DNA of 64,000 bases from Lysobacter sp. Root494 (lineage in GTDB: Bacteria; Pseudomonadota; Gammaproteobacteria; Xanthomonadales; Xanthomonadaceae). This document shows positions 26,286 through 35,430 of the stretch, piece after piece. The stretch is taken from positions 248,001-312,000 of the forward strand of contig NZ_LMFH01000006.1 of the NCBI RefSeq assembly GCF_001427225.1, read 5' to 3'. Made by a program: the position numbers and the translations under genes. The notes beneath the pieces are model-generated. The model searched no databases. It was given only the letters and a program-made list of their open reading frames with translations, and was not told where the DNA came from. Each line of letters starts with the position of its first letter. Position 1 is the stretch's first letter.

Positions 26286-26525
26286 ATGAGCAGCATCGAA
26301 GAACGCGTCAAGAAGATCGTCGTCGAACAACTCGGCGTGAAGGAAGAAGAAGTCACCAACAACGCGTCGTTCGTCGATGACCTCGGCGCTGACTCCCTCG
26401 ACACCGTCGAGCTGGTGATGGCGCTCGAAGAAGAGTTCGAGTGCGAGATCCCGGACGAGGAAGCCGAGAAGATCACCTCGGTGCAGCAGGCCATCGACTA
26501 CGTCAAGGCGCACGTCAAGGCCTGA
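26286..26525 (+). CDS. acpP: Acyl carrier protein
   Basis: The carrier of growing acyl chains, 79 residues and strongly acidic. Ser37 in [12 protein letters not shown] takes the phosphopantetheine arm. The ribosome-binding site GGGAGGAGTGAG is one of the strongest in the window, in line with the abundance of this protein. A terminator-like hairpin follows at 26607, before fabF. Confidence 0.98.
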   Translation: MSSIEERVKKIVVEQLGVKEEEVTNNASFVDDLGADSLDTVELVMALEEEFECEIPDEEAEKITSVQQAIDYVKAHVKA

Positions 26526-26606
26526 TGTATCGCGGAGCCGGCAACACCGGCTCCGATGGTTGGCCTTCCGAGACCATCGTCGATGGCGAACCATGAAAAC
26601 CAGCCC

Positions 26607-26636
26607 GGGGCCGCGTTCTGCGGCCCCGTGTTTTTG
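26607..26636 (+). terminator. Terminator between acpP and fabF
   Basis: An 8-bp GC stem GGGGCCGC-GTTCT-GCGGCCCC followed by GTGTTTTT. It should give a short monocistronic or fab-acpP message with partial read-through to fabF. Confidence 0.75.
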
Positions 26637-26710
26637 AGCCACGCGTTCCATGCCGTGGCGTTTGAACCGCAATCCTGCCGGTACTCCCGGCGCAGCGTTC
26701 GGAGTGTTTC

Positions 26711-27949
26711 ATGTCGAAGAGACGCGTAGTGATTACCGGCATGGGTGCCGTGTCGCCACTGGGTAACGACCTGGCGACGACATGGGACGGCATCGTCAAC
26801 AGCCGTTCCGGCATCGGTCCCATCACCCACTTCGATCCGGCTCCGTTCACCACCCGCATCGGCGGCATGGTGAAGGACTTCGACGTCACCAAATGGGTCA
26901 ATCCGAAGGATGCCAGGAAGATGGATGAGTTCATCCATTACGGCGTCGCCGCCTCGCTGATGGCGCTGGAAGACGCGGGCCTGCGGATCGATGAATCCAA
27001 CGCGGAACGTATCGGCGCACTGATCGGATCGGGAATTGGCGGCCTGCTCGGCATCGAGGAGCAGACGATCAAGTACCACGAAGGCGGCGTGCGCAAGATC
27101 TCGCCGTTCTACGTGCCCAGCACCATCATCAACATGCTGCCCGGCCAGGTGTCGTTGCTTACCGGCGTGAAGGGTCCGAATTTTTCCGCCGTTTCCGCCT
27201 GCGCCACGTCGAACCATTCGATCGGCATGGCGATGCGCATGATCCAGTACGGCGACGCGGATGTGATGATCGCCGGTGGCGCCGAGCGTGGTTCCTCGCC
27301 GACCTCGGTCGGCGGCTTCTGTTCGATGAAGGCGATGTCCACCCGCAACGACGAACCGACCAGGGCTTCGCGTCCGTGGGACAAGGATCGCGACGGTTTC
27401 GTGCTGGGCGACGGCGCGGGCATCCTGATCCTCGAGGAATACGAACACGCCAAGGCGCGCGGCGCGCGCATTTATTGCGAACTGGCCGGATTCGGCGCGA
27501 CCGCCGATGCCTTCCACATGACTGCTCCGAGCGAGAACGGCGAAGGCCCCGCGCGTTGCATGGTCGCGGCGATGAAGGACGCAGGTGTCACCGCGGAACA
27601 GATCGGCTACCTCAATGCGCACGGTACTTCGACGCCGCTGGGCGACGTGGCCGAAACGCTGGCGGTCAAGCGCGCATTCGGCGACTACGCCTACAGGACG
27701 ATGGTTTCTTCGACCAAGTCAATGACAGGCCACCTGCTCGGAGCCGCGGGCGGCGTCGAAGCGATCTTCACCGTCATGGCGCTTTACGCCGGGATCATTC
27801 CGCCGACGATCAACCTCGACGAACCGGGCGAAGGCTGCGATCTCGACTACGTGCCGCACATCGCGCGCGAGAAGCAGGTCGACGTGGCGATGTCGAACGG
27901 CTTCGGCTTCGGCGGTACCAACGGCACGCTGGTGTTCAAGCGCGTCTGA
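26711..27949 (+). CDS. fabF: Beta-ketoacyl-ACP synthase II
   Basis: FabF elongates acyl-ACP by condensation with malonyl-ACP. The 412-residue thiolase-fold protein carries Cys164 (SACATSNHSIG), His304 (NAHGTSTPLGD) and His341 (MTGHLLGAAG), the Cys-His-His triad of the KAS I/II class. The length is normal. It follows acpP after 185 bases with a terminator in between, and a further terminator follows its stop. Confidence 0.97.
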   Translation: MSKRRVVITGMGAVSPLGNDLATTWDGIVNSRSGIGPITHFDPAPFTTRIGGMVKDFDVTKWVNPKDARKMDEFIHYGVAASLMALEDAGLRIDESNAERIGALIGSGIGGLLGIEEQTIKYHEGGVRKISPFYVPSTIINMLPGQVSLLTGVKGPNFSAVSACATSNHSIGMAMRMIQYGDADVMIAGGAERGSSPTSVGGFCSMKAMSTRNDEPTRASRPWDKDRDGFVLGDGAGILILEEYEHAKARGARIYCELAGFGATADAFHMTAPSENGEGPARCMVAAMKDAGVTAEQIGYLNAHGTSTPLGDVAETLAVKRAFGDYAYRTMVSSTKSMTGHLLGAAGGVEAIFTVMALYAGIIPPTINLDEPGEGCDLDYVPHIAREKQVDVAMSNGFGFGGTNGTLVFKRV

Positions 27950-27972
27950 AGGCCCGCTTCGTCCTGATATGC

Positions 27973-28001
27973 GATCCCCGCTGCGGCGGGGATCGTTCTT
28001 T
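27973..28001 (+). terminator. Rho-independent terminator after fabF
   Basis: A 9-bp stem GATCCCCGC-TGCG-GCGGGGATC followed by GTTCTTTCC, 23 bases after the fabF stop. It separates the fab genes from pabB-pabC. Confidence 0.7.
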
Positions 28002-28046
28002 CCGGCGTGGCCAGCCCGATCGATCCAAACGCGGTCTAATACGCAC

Positions 28047-29402
28047 ATGCTGCTGAGCCGATCCCTGCCGCCGACCGTTGACCTGCTCGCGCTGCATCGC
28101 CTTGCGCCGTCGCGTTATCCGTTGCTGCTCGAATCCAGTGCGCAGGGCACCGCGCAGGGACGCTGGGATCTGTTGCTCGTCGCTACCGGCGAACGCCTGC
28201 AACTGGATCGTGACGGAATCACGCGCGACGAACGGGGCCACCAAGTCCCGGGCGATTTTTTCACTGCGCTGGATGCCGCCTGGCGATCGCAACATGTACA
28301 ACGCGACGAGCCCCGCTGGCCGTTCCGCGGCGGCTGGGCCTTGATGCTGGGGTACGAGCTGGCTGGGCAGGTGGAACCCGTCTTGCGGCTGCCTTCGGCT
28401 CCCGGCGGCATTCCTGTCGCGGTTGCATTGCGTTGCGCCGCCGCGGTCCTGCGCGACCATGCCACGGGCGAATGCGTGATTGTCGCCGAAACTTCGCACG
28501 CGGATCTGCTCAATGTCATCGCGTCCGACATCCAGGCGGCAGCGTTGCTGCCAGGGCTGCCTGCTTGGCAATCGCCCGCGACGATCGAAGAAGACGAAGT
28601 GCAGCGCTACACCGATGGCGTACAGCGCGTTCTCGGGTATCTCGCCGCGGGCGACGTGTTCCAGGTAAATCTGTCCCGCAGCTGGCGCGCCCGGTTCGAT
28701 GGCGCGCTGGATCCTGCTGCGCTGTTCCAGCGCCTGCGTGAGAACAATCCGGCGCCGTTCGCCGGCGTCTTCGCGCAACGCGATTGGACCGTTGTGAGTT
28801 CCTCGCCCGAGCGCCTGGTGTCGGTACGCGGCGATCTGGTCGAAACCCGCCCGATCGCCGGAACGCGCGCGCGCTTCGCTGGCGACGACGATGCCGAGCG
28901 CATCCGCGAACTGGTTGGTCATCCGAAGGAACGCGCCGAACATGTGATGCTGATCGACCTGGAGCGCAATGACCTGGGTCGCGTCTGCACGCCGGGGAGC
29001 GTCGAAGTCGATGAACTGATGACGGTCGAAAGCTACGCGCACGTGCACCACATCGTCAGCAACGTGCGCGGCCGGTTGCGCGTTGGTGTCACGCCGGGCG
29101 AGGTGATCCGCGCCGTGTTTCCCGGGGGCACAATCACCGGATGCCCGAAAGTACGCTGCATGCAGATCATCGCCGAGCTGGAACGAGAGGGCCGCGGTGC
29201 CTACACCGGCGCGATCGGCTGGCTCAATCGCGACGGCGACATGGATATTAATATCCTGATTCGTAGCGCGGAGGTGGAAGGCGACCTGCTCCGCTTCCGC
29301 ACCGGCGCAGGCATCGTCGCCGACTCCGATCCGCAGCGCGAACTGGAGGAAACGCGTGCGAAGGCACGTGGCATGCTGCGCGCGCTTGGGATCGAGGGAT
29401 GA
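28047..29402 (+). CDS. pabB: Aminodeoxychorismate synthase component I-like protein (PIAGT variant)
   Basis: A 451-residue chorismate-binding enzyme of the PabB/TrpE family. The N-terminal half has LAPSRYPLLLESS, and the catalytic half has FQVNLSRSW, ETRPIAGTRARF, HVMLIDLERNDLGRV and FPGGTITGCPKVRCMQI. By position next to pabC it should make 4-amino-4-deoxychorismate for folate. However, residue 271 is alanine in PIAGT, where E. coli PabB has the catalytic Lys274 (PIKGT); alanine is typical of anthranilate synthases. No glutaminase partner is nearby. The ATG at 28047 is the best start. It overlaps pabC by four bases. Confidence 0.85.
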   Translation: MLLSRSLPPTVDLLALHRLAPSRYPLLLESSAQGTAQGRWDLLLVATGERLQLDRDGITRDERGHQVPGDFFTALDAAWRSQHVQRDEPRWPFRGGWALMLGYELAGQVEPVLRLPSAPGGIPVAVALRCAAAVLRDHATGECVIVAETSHADLLNVIASDIQAAALLPGLPAWQSPATIEEDEVQRYTDGVQRVLGYLAAGDVFQVNLSRSWRARFDGALDPAALFQRLRENNPAPFAGVFAQRDWTVVSSSPERLVSVRGDLVETRPIAGTRARFAGDDDAERIRELVGHPKERAEHVMLIDLERNDLGRVCTPGSVEVDELMTVESYAHVHHIVSNVRGRLRVGVTPGEVIRAVFPGGTITGCPKVRCMQIIAELEREGRGAYTGAIGWLNRDGDMDINILIRSAEVEGDLLRFRTGAGIVADSDPQRELEETRAKARGMLRALGIEG

Positions 29403-30220
29403 ACGCGCGTGTCTTCGTGGGTGATACCCGCTTCGATGCGGTCGCGGCCAACGATCGCGGCATTGCTTATGGTGATGGGCTGTTCGAAACCATGCGCGCG
29501 CACCGTGGCGACGTGCCTTGGTGGGACGCGCACTGGGCGCGGTTGCGAGCAGGTACCGAGCGCTTGCGCATTCCGCTGCCGTACGAAATGCAGGTGCGCA
29601 ACGAAGCCATGCAACTGCTTTCCGGCACGGACGCAGTGCTCAAGCTGATCGTCACGCGGGGTAGTGGTGGTCGTGGATATGCGCCAGCGAATGACGTGGT
29701 GCCCACATGGGTCGTGTCCACGCATCCGCTCCCGCCGAGTACACCGAACCAAGCCATAACCATTCGCTGGTGCGAAACACGGCTCGCCGTGCAGCCGCTG
29801 CTTGCCGGCATCAAGCACTGCAACCGGCTGGAACAGGTTCTGGCACGTGCGGAATGGAACGATCTGTCCGCGCAGGATCGCGACGCATCCGAAGGCCTGA
29901 TGCGCAGCACCGAAGGCGACGTCGTGTGCGCCACGGCCGCGAACCTGTTCGTGCTGCGCAATGATCGCTGGTGGACGCCGCCCATCGATCGCTGCGGCGT
30001 TGCCGGCGTGTGCCGCGCATGGGCATTGCGGGAACTCGAGGCGGCCGAATCGCCCCTGGATGTGACCGACATCGAACAGGCGGACGCGATTTTCCTGTGC
30101 AATGCGGTGCGGGGTATCCTGCCGGTCGCGAAGCTGGGCGGTCGCGACTGGGCGCCGCATCCGCGGGTCGAAGCGGCGCGTGAACGGCTTGCCGCGGCCC
30201 ATCCGGGCTTCGCGCCGTGA
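29399..30220 (+). CDS. pabC: Aminodeoxychorismate lyase
   Basis: A PLP-dependent lyase that releases pyruvate from 4-amino-4-deoxychorismate to give 4-aminobenzoate. The 273-residue class IV aminotransferase-fold protein shows GIAYGDGLFETMRAHRG, an arginine-rich early region, the PLP lysine in GIKHCNRLEQVLAR, and VVCATAANLFVLRN. The start overlaps the pabB stop as ATGA. mltG follows after 25 bases, an order also found in E. coli (pabC-yceG). Confidence 0.93.
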   Translation: MNARVFVGDTRFDAVAANDRGIAYGDGLFETMRAHRGDVPWWDAHWARLRAGTERLRIPLPYEMQVRNEAMQLLSGTDAVLKLIVTRGSGGRGYAPANDVVPTWVVSTHPLPPSTPNQAITIRWCETRLAVQPLLAGIKHCNRLEQVLARAEWNDLSAQDRDASEGLMRSTEGDVVCATAANLFVLRNDRWWTPPIDRCGVAGVCRAWALRELEAAESPLDVTDIEQADAIFLCNAVRGILPVAKLGGRDWAPHPRVEAARERLAAAHPGFAP

Positions 30221-30245
30221 ATCCACGCCAACGATCGGAGACGAC

Positions 30246-31319
30246 GTGAGTCGCAAACCAAAGCGTCGCTTCGGCGGCATCGTTTTCCTGCTTCTGTTGA
30301 TCGTGGCGGGCGCCTGCTTTCTCGCATGGCAGCACTACGGCAGCTTCGCGAACAGGCCCATGCCTGGTATTGCGTCGGGCTCCAGCGTGCTCGTCGAACG
30401 CGGAGACTCGCTGCCGGTAGTGCTGCGCAAACTGCGTACGGCGGGCGTCGAGACGGGCGAATCCATCGAATGGCGCGCGCTCGCACATCAGTTGCGGGCC
30501 GCCGGCAAGCTGCAGGTTGGCGAATACCCGCTCGATCCGAAAACCTCACCGCGCGAACTGCTGGTCGCGATGCGCGACGGCAAGGTGATCCAGCGCCGTT
30601 TCACGATCGTGGAAGGGTGGAACATCCGCGAGCTTCGCGCCGCGCTTGCCCGCGCCAAACCGCTGACCCAGGAAACCGCACAGCTCGACGCCGCCGCGCT
30701 GATGAAGACGCTCGGCCATCCGGGCCAGCATCCGGAAGGCCGTTTCCTTCCCGAGACCTATCTCTACACCGCCGGTGACAGCGACCTTGACGTACTACGC
30801 CGTGCATACGGCGCAATGGAGAAGGCTTTGGCTTCGGCATGGGAGCGCCGCCACGAGGACACCGTGCTGAAGACGCCAGAGGAGATGCTCACGCTCGCGT
30901 CGATCGTCGAAAAGGAAACTGGTATTGCAGCGGAACGCCCGCAGATCGCGGGCCTATTCGAGCGGCGCCTGAAGGTCGGCATGCTGCTGCAGACCGATCC
31001 GACGGTGATCTACGGCATGGGCTCGAACTACAACGGCAACATCCGCAAGAGCGACCTGCAGACCGATACGCCGTACAACACCTACAAGCGTGCCGGCCTG
31101 CCGCCCACGCCGATCGCGATGCCGGGCAAGGACGCGCTCGAAGCCGTTGCGAATCCCGCGCCCGGCGAGGCGCTGTATTTCGTCGCGATCGGCGACGGCA
31201 GCGGCCGCCATCTGTTTGCACGCTCGCTGGCCGAGCACCAGGCCAACGTCAGCCGCTATCTGAAGAATTACCGCGCGCAGCAGGGGCGCGCCGCGGCGCC
31301 CACGGCGGAGAAGCAATGA
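30246..31319 (+). CDS. mltG: Endolytic murein transglycosylase MltG
   Basis: MltG cuts nascent glycan strands and is thought to set their length. The 357-residue protein has a basic N terminus, one membrane anchor (about residues 10-28), a LysM-like region, and the YceG domain with the catalytic glutamate in LASIVEKETG and the segment DPTVIYGMG. The GTG start at 30246 is chosen because it places the anchor near the N terminus and lies 25 bases after pabC. It overlaps tmk by four bases. Confidence 0.94.
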   Translation: MSRKPKRRFGGIVFLLLLIVAGACFLAWQHYGSFANRPMPGIASGSSVLVERGDSLPVVLRKLRTAGVETGESIEWRALAHQLRAAGKLQVGEYPLDPKTSPRELLVAMRDGKVIQRRFTIVEGWNIRELRAALARAKPLTQETAQLDAAALMKTLGHPGQHPEGRFLPETYLYTAGDSDLDVLRRAYGAMEKALASAWERRHEDTVLKTPEEMLTLASIVEKETGIAAERPQIAGLFERRLKVGMLLQTDPTVIYGMGSNYNGNIRKSDLQTDTPYNTYKRAGLPPTPIAMPGKDALEAVANPAPGEALYFVAIGDGSGRHLFARSLAEHQANVSRYLKNYRAQQGRAAAPTAEKQ

Positions 31320-31966
31320 CGCTGCAGTCGCACGCGCGCTTCATCACCATCGAAGGTGGCGAAGGCGCCGGCAAGTCGACCGTGCTCGCGGCACTGCGCG
31401 AGTTCCTGCTTGCGCGCGGGTTCGAGGTGGTTTCCACGCGCGAGCCGGGCGGCACGCCGCTGGCCGAGCAGATCCGCAGCCTGCTGCTGGATACGCACCA
31501 TGAGCCGCCTGCGGTCGAAACCGAGTTGCTGCTGGTGTTTGCGGCGCGCGCGCAGCATGTGCGCGAAGTGATCGTGCCGGCGCTGCAGCGCGGCGCGTGG
31601 GTGATCAGCGATCGTTTCACCGATTCCAGTTATGCATACCAGGGCGCAGGACGCGGGCTGGATGCGGGCTTCATCGCCGACCTCGAACGCCGCGTCGTCG
31701 GCATCGAACCAGGCATAACCCTGCTGCTCGACATCGGCGTTGCCCATGGCCGTGAACGCGCACGCGGGCGCGACCTCGCGCCCGGCGCAAGCGGTCCGGA
31801 TCGCATCGAGCGCGAGCACGACCATTTCTTCGAGCGCGTGCGCGACGGTTTCCTCGCGCGTGCGCAAGCCGAGCCGCGCCGGTTCCGTATCATCGATGCG
31901 ACCCAATCGGCGGAAGCAGTGGCGGCGCAGGCGCTGTCGCATCTTCGCGCGCTGGCGGACACATGA
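31316..31966 (+). CDS. tmk: Thymidylate kinase
   Basis: Tmk phosphorylates dTMP to dTDP. The 216-residue kinase carries the P-loop GGEGAGKST (residues 13-21), the DR motif in SDRFTDSSYAYQGAGR and a lid region with RGRDLAPG. Length and motifs are standard. It overlaps mltG and holB by four bases each, so it is tightly coupled on both sides. Confidence 0.96.
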   Translation: MTLQSHARFITIEGGEGAGKSTVLAALREFLLARGFEVVSTREPGGTPLAEQIRSLLLDTHHEPPAVETELLLVFAARAQHVREVIVPALQRGAWVISDRFTDSSYAYQGAGRGLDAGFIADLERRVVGIEPGITLLLDIGVAHGRERARGRDLAPGASGPDRIEREHDHFFERVRDGFLARAQAEPRRFRIIDATQSAEAVAAQALSHLRALADT

Positions 31967-32937
31967 GCGCAATTACTCCCGCGGCATTCGCGCCATGGCA
32001 ACAGCGAATCTATGCGCAGGCCGCAGCTTCGCTGGAGGCAGGCCGGCTTGGGCATGCACTGCTGTTCGCGGGCCCGGCGCGACTGGGCAAACGTCAAGTC
32101 GCCGTTAGGCTGGCGCAACGGCTGCTGTGCGAACAGAAGCGGAACGGCGAGCCCTGCGGCCAGTGCCGCGCCTGCCATCTGCTGGACGCCGGTACGCATC
32201 CCGATTACCAGTTCATCTCCTTCGTTCCGAACAAGGAAGGCACGCGGCTTCGTACCGAGATCGTGATCGAACAAATCCGTGAAGTGTCCGAGCGCCTGTC
32301 GCTCACGCCGCAGTACGGCGGCGCGCAGATCGTAATCCTCGATCCTGCCGAAGCAATCAATCATGCCGCCAGCAATGCCTTGCTGAAGACGCTGGAGGAG
32401 CCCGTTGCAGGGCGTTACCTGTGGCTGGTTACCGCGCATCCGGCGCGGCTGTCGGCCACGATCCGCAGCCGTTGCCAGAAGCTCGAATTCCGCCTGCCTC
32501 CGGAAAATGAATCGCTCAGCTGGCTGCGCGCGCGTGGCCACAGCGAGTCGGTCGCACGCGAGGCGCTGGAGGCCGCACGCGGTCATCCGGGACTCGCTGA
32601 TGAATGGCTCCAGGGCAACGGATTCGCCGTGCGGCGTGAAGTCGCGGCCGACCTGGCGAAGGTGTCGCGGGGTGAATTGGCTGTAGCCGATGCCGCGCAA
32701 CGCTGGGCTGCAGACGGTGACCTCGAACTCCGCCTGCGCCACGCCGCGGATCTCGCATTGGCGGACGCCGGCCGCTTGACCGACCCCGGCCGAACGCGCA
32801 GTCTGGCCGCCTGGTTCGACCAGGCCAATCGTGTACGCGATCTCTTGCGGACGACGGTAAGGGCGGACTTGGCTGTCGTTGAATTGCTGCTCGCGTGGCG
32901 GAGTACCGGAGCAGGCATCGGAGGAAGCAGGGGATGA
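31963..32937 (+). CDS. holB: DNA polymerase III delta' subunit
   Basis: The stator subunit of the clamp loader. The 324-residue protein has the DnaX-like AAA+ fold with a modified P-loop (AGPARLGKRQVA), a zinc module (CEQKRNGEPCGQCRAC), a DPAEAINHAASNALLKTLEEP segment quoted here as NALLKTLEEP, and the SRC motif in IRSRCQ, which acts as arginine finger. It overlaps tmk and pilZ by four bases each. Confidence 0.95.
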   Translation: MSAITPAAFAPWQQRIYAQAAASLEAGRLGHALLFAGPARLGKRQVAVRLAQRLLCEQKRNGEPCGQCRACHLLDAGTHPDYQFISFVPNKEGTRLRTEIVIEQIREVSERLSLTPQYGGAQIVILDPAEAINHAASNALLKTLEEPVAGRYLWLVTAHPARLSATIRSRCQKLEFRLPPENESLSWLRARGHSESVAREALEAARGHPGLADEWLQGNGFAVRREVAADLAKVSRGELAVADAAQRWAADGDLELRLRHAADLALADAGRLTDPGRTRSLAAWFDQANRVRDLLRTTVRADLAVVELLLAWRSTGAGIGGSRG

Positions 32938-33299
32938 GTGGAGCAACAGGAGCAGGTGGCGCACGGCAGGGCATCCTGTCGCACGCGATCAAGGACAAGG
33001 CTGCGCTTTACAGCGCCTATATGCCGTTTTTGAAGAACGGCGGCATCTTCGTCACCACGACGAAGCGTTACTTCCTCGGCGATGAAGTCTTCCTTCTGCT
33101 GACCCTGCCCGAGTCCAACGAACGCCTGCCCGTAGCGGGAAAGGTCGTGTGGGTCACGCCGCCGGGTGCGCAGGGCAATCGTCCGGCCGGCATCGGCGTG
33201 CAGTTCCCGGATACGGCCGAAGGCGAAACAGTGAAGGGCAAGATCGAAGCGCTGCTCGCCGGCACGCTCGCTGCGGAGCGGCCGACGCACACGATGTGA
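32934..33299 (+). CDS. pilZ: PilZ domain type IV pilus assembly protein (non-canonical)
   Basis: A 121-residue single-domain PilZ protein. The c-di-GMP binding motif RxxxR is missing from the N terminus and the second motif reads KNGGIFVTT, so by family knowledge it should not bind the nucleotide. In Xanthomonas and Pseudomonas the gene after holB encodes such a PilZ; the Xanthomonas protein bridges the EAL protein FimX and the pilus ATPase PilB. Position and sequence fit that role in twitching motility. The ATG at 32934 overlaps the holB stop. A strong terminator follows. Confidence 0.9.
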   Translation: MSGATGAGGARQGILSHAIKDKAALYSAYMPFLKNGGIFVTTTKRYFLGDEVFLLLTLPESNERLPVAGKVVWVTPPGAQGNRPAGIGVQFPDTAEGETVKGKIEALLAGTLAAERPTHTM

Positions 33300-33336
33300 G
33301 CCGTTCGTATAAGCCGCTACTTCGCAGCACAGAATC

Positions 33337-33365
33337 AAACAGCCCGGGTCATGCCCGGGCTGTTT
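33337..33365. terminator. Bidirectional terminator after pilZ
   Basis: A perfect 12-bp stem AAACAGCCCGGG-TCATG-CCCGGGCTGTTT, with A/T-rich outer arms serving both strands. It ends the long fab-pab-holB-pilZ block and the convergent beta-oxidation gene. Confidence 0.85.
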
Positions 33366-33369
33366 CGTT

Positions 33370-35430
33370 TCATGAAGTCTTGTTCAACGCGGGATTCGAC
33401 CAGCCTTCGCGCGGCGCGAACCGGTCGCCGTACTTTGTCTGCAACGCCTTGAGTTTTTCGAGGAGCACGCCCACGCCGGTTTCGCGGATGTACTGGATCG
33501 GCCCCCCGCGGAAAGGCGCGAAGCCGGTGCCGAAGATCACGCCGGCATCGAGCAGGTCCGCATCGGCGACCACGCCGTCGTGCAAGCATGCCACGGCTTC
33601 GTTGAGCAGTGGCAGGATCAGGCGGTCTTCGAGGTCGTCGGGTGCCTTGTAATCCTTCGGCAGTTCCGGCTTCTGCGCGCGGCCGTCGACCCATTTGTAA
33701 AGGCCCTGGCCATCCTTCTTGCCGCGCTTGCCGGGTTCGGGCGGCGTCGACAGCGAAGCGGGAATCGGCAGTCCGAGGAATGGCGCGAGTTCCGCGCCCA
33801 CGCCCGCAGCGACATCGAGCCCCACGGTGTCGATGAGTTCGATCGGTCCCATCGGCATGCCGAACTTCACCGCGACCTTGTCGATCGCCGCGCCCGGGAT
33901 GCCTTCCGCGAACGCAGTCGCTGCTTCGAGCATGTACGGAAACAGCACACGGTTGACTAGGAAACCCGGCGTGCCCGCGACCGGCACGGGTAGCTTGTCG
34001 ATCGCCTTGCAGAACGCGGCGAGACGCTGCTCCGTTTCCGGCGCCATCGCGTCGTGGCGGATGATTTCCACCAGCGGCATCAGCGCGACCGGATTGAAGT
34101 AGTGCAGCCCGGCGAACTGCGCGGGACGTGCGATGTGTTCGCGCAGCTCGACAAGGGGAATTGAAGAGGTGTTGGTGGTGAGCAGCGCGTCGGGTTTCAT
34201 GCGCGGTTCGATCGTGGTGTAGAGATCGCGCTTGGCTTCGGGCTTCTCGATGATCGCTTCGATCACCAGATCCGCCTGCGCTACGCCGTCGCCGGTGAGG
34301 TCGCCCTTCAGGCGTGCGGCGACCGCTGCGCGCTTGGCTTCGTCCTTCACCTTCTTGTTGAACAGTTCGGCGGAACGGGCGAGTGCGCTGTCGATGAAGC
34401 GCTGTTCGCGATCGCTCAACGTCACCTCGAAGCCGCGATACGCGGACCACGCCGCGATGTCGCCGCCCATCACGCCGGCACCGACCACATGCACGTGCTT
34501 GATGCCGTGATCCTTGCCGCCGGTGGACTTCAGCCGTTCCTGCAGGAAGAACACGCGGATCAGGTTGCGCGCGGTCGGCGTGGAAGCGAGCTTCACCACC
34601 GCCTTGCGCTCGGAAGCGAGCAGTGACTGCATGCCACCGCTCGCGCGTTGCCAGCTGCCGATCAACGCGTAGGGGGCGGGGTAGTGCTCCTTGCGGGCCT
34701 TGCGCGCGACCTGCTTCACCAGCATCGGCGCGAGGACCTGGCGCACGGGCCAGGTGTTCGTCAGCCAGCCGATGAAGCGCTGCTTGAACGGCCGCTGCGT
34801 TCCGCGCAGCGCGAGCTTCGCGGCTTCCTCCAACAGAGAAGCGGGGTCGGCGACCTTGTCGACCAGGCCGATCGCACGCGCGGCCGGTGCGGACAGCGAG
34901 CGTCCGGTCAGCATCATGTCGAACGCGGCCGGCGCGCCGACCAGCCGCGGCAGGCGCACGCTGCCACCCCAACCCGGGAAGATGCCGAGCTTTACTTCGG
35001 GCAGGCCGATGCGAGTGGACGGATCGCTGCTTGCCACGCGATAGCGGCAGGCAAGGGAGATCTCGGTCCCGCCGCCCATGCAGAAACCGTGGATCGCGGC
35101 GACCGTGGGAAACGGGAGCTCCGCGAGCCGCTGGAACACCTGCTGGCCGCGGCGGATCGCGTCGTTGACGTTGCCGCGCGCGTCGAATTCGGCGAACTCC
35201 TTTATGTCGGCGCCGGCGATGAAGCCGCTGGTCTTGGCCGAACGCAGCACCATGCCTTTGGGTGGATCCAGCGCGAGGCGCTCGAGCAGCCCGTCGAGCT
35301 CGATCAGCACTTCCTGCGCGAACGTATTCACCGAGGTGCCGGCGCGATCGAACGACAGCACCACGACCCCATCGTCGCGCTGTTCCAGTTTCCAGTGCTG
35401 CAAGCGAAGACCATCGAGGCCAGCGATCAT
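33370..35430 (-). CDS. Bifunctional enoyl-CoA hydratase / 3-hydroxyacyl-CoA dehydrogenase
   Basis: A 686-residue FadB/FadJ-type enzyme for fatty acid beta-oxidation. The N-terminal crotonase domain (about 10-290) has an oxyanion-hole HGFCMGGGTEISLACRYR and the acidic pair in GLPEVKLGIFPGWGG. A linker leads to the NAD domain (about 320-500) with VVGAGVMGGDIAA and the dehydrogenase core GLHYFNPV. The C-terminal domains follow (GFLVNRVL, GTGFAPFRGGP). No thiolase gene (fadA/fadI) is adjacent. It is more like FadJ-type proteins by my reading, so I leave the symbol blank. Confidence 0.9.
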   Translation of the reverse strand: MIAGLDGLRLQHWKLEQRDDGVVVLSFDRAGTSVNTFAQEVLIELDGLLERLALDPPKGMVLRSAKTSGFIAGADIKEFAEFDARGNVNDAIRRGQQVFQRLAELPFPTVAAIHGFCMGGGTEISLACRYRVASSDPSTRIGLPEVKLGIFPGWGGSVRLPRLVGAPAAFDMMLTGRSLSAPAARAIGLVDKVADPASLLEEAAKLALRGTQRPFKQRFIGWLTNTWPVRQVLAPMLVKQVARKARKEHYPAPYALIGSWQRASGGMQSLLASERKAVVKLASTPTARNLIRVFFLQERLKSTGGKDHGIKHVHVVGAGVMGGDIAAWSAYRGFEVTLSDREQRFIDSALARSAELFNKKVKDEAKRAAVAARLKGDLTGDGVAQADLVIEAIIEKPEAKRDLYTTIEPRMKPDALLTTNTSSIPLVELREHIARPAQFAGLHYFNPVALMPLVEIIRHDAMAPETEQRLAAFCKAIDKLPVPVAGTPGFLVNRVLFPYMLEAATAFAEGIPGAAIDKVAVKFGMPMGPIELIDTVGLDVAAGVGAELAPFLGLPIPASLSTPPEPGKRGKKDGQGLYKWVDGRAQKPELPKDYKAPDDLEDRLILPLLNEAVACLHDGVVADADLLDAGVIFGTGFAPFRGGPIQYIRETGVGVLLEKLKALQTKYGDRFAPREGWSNPALNKTS

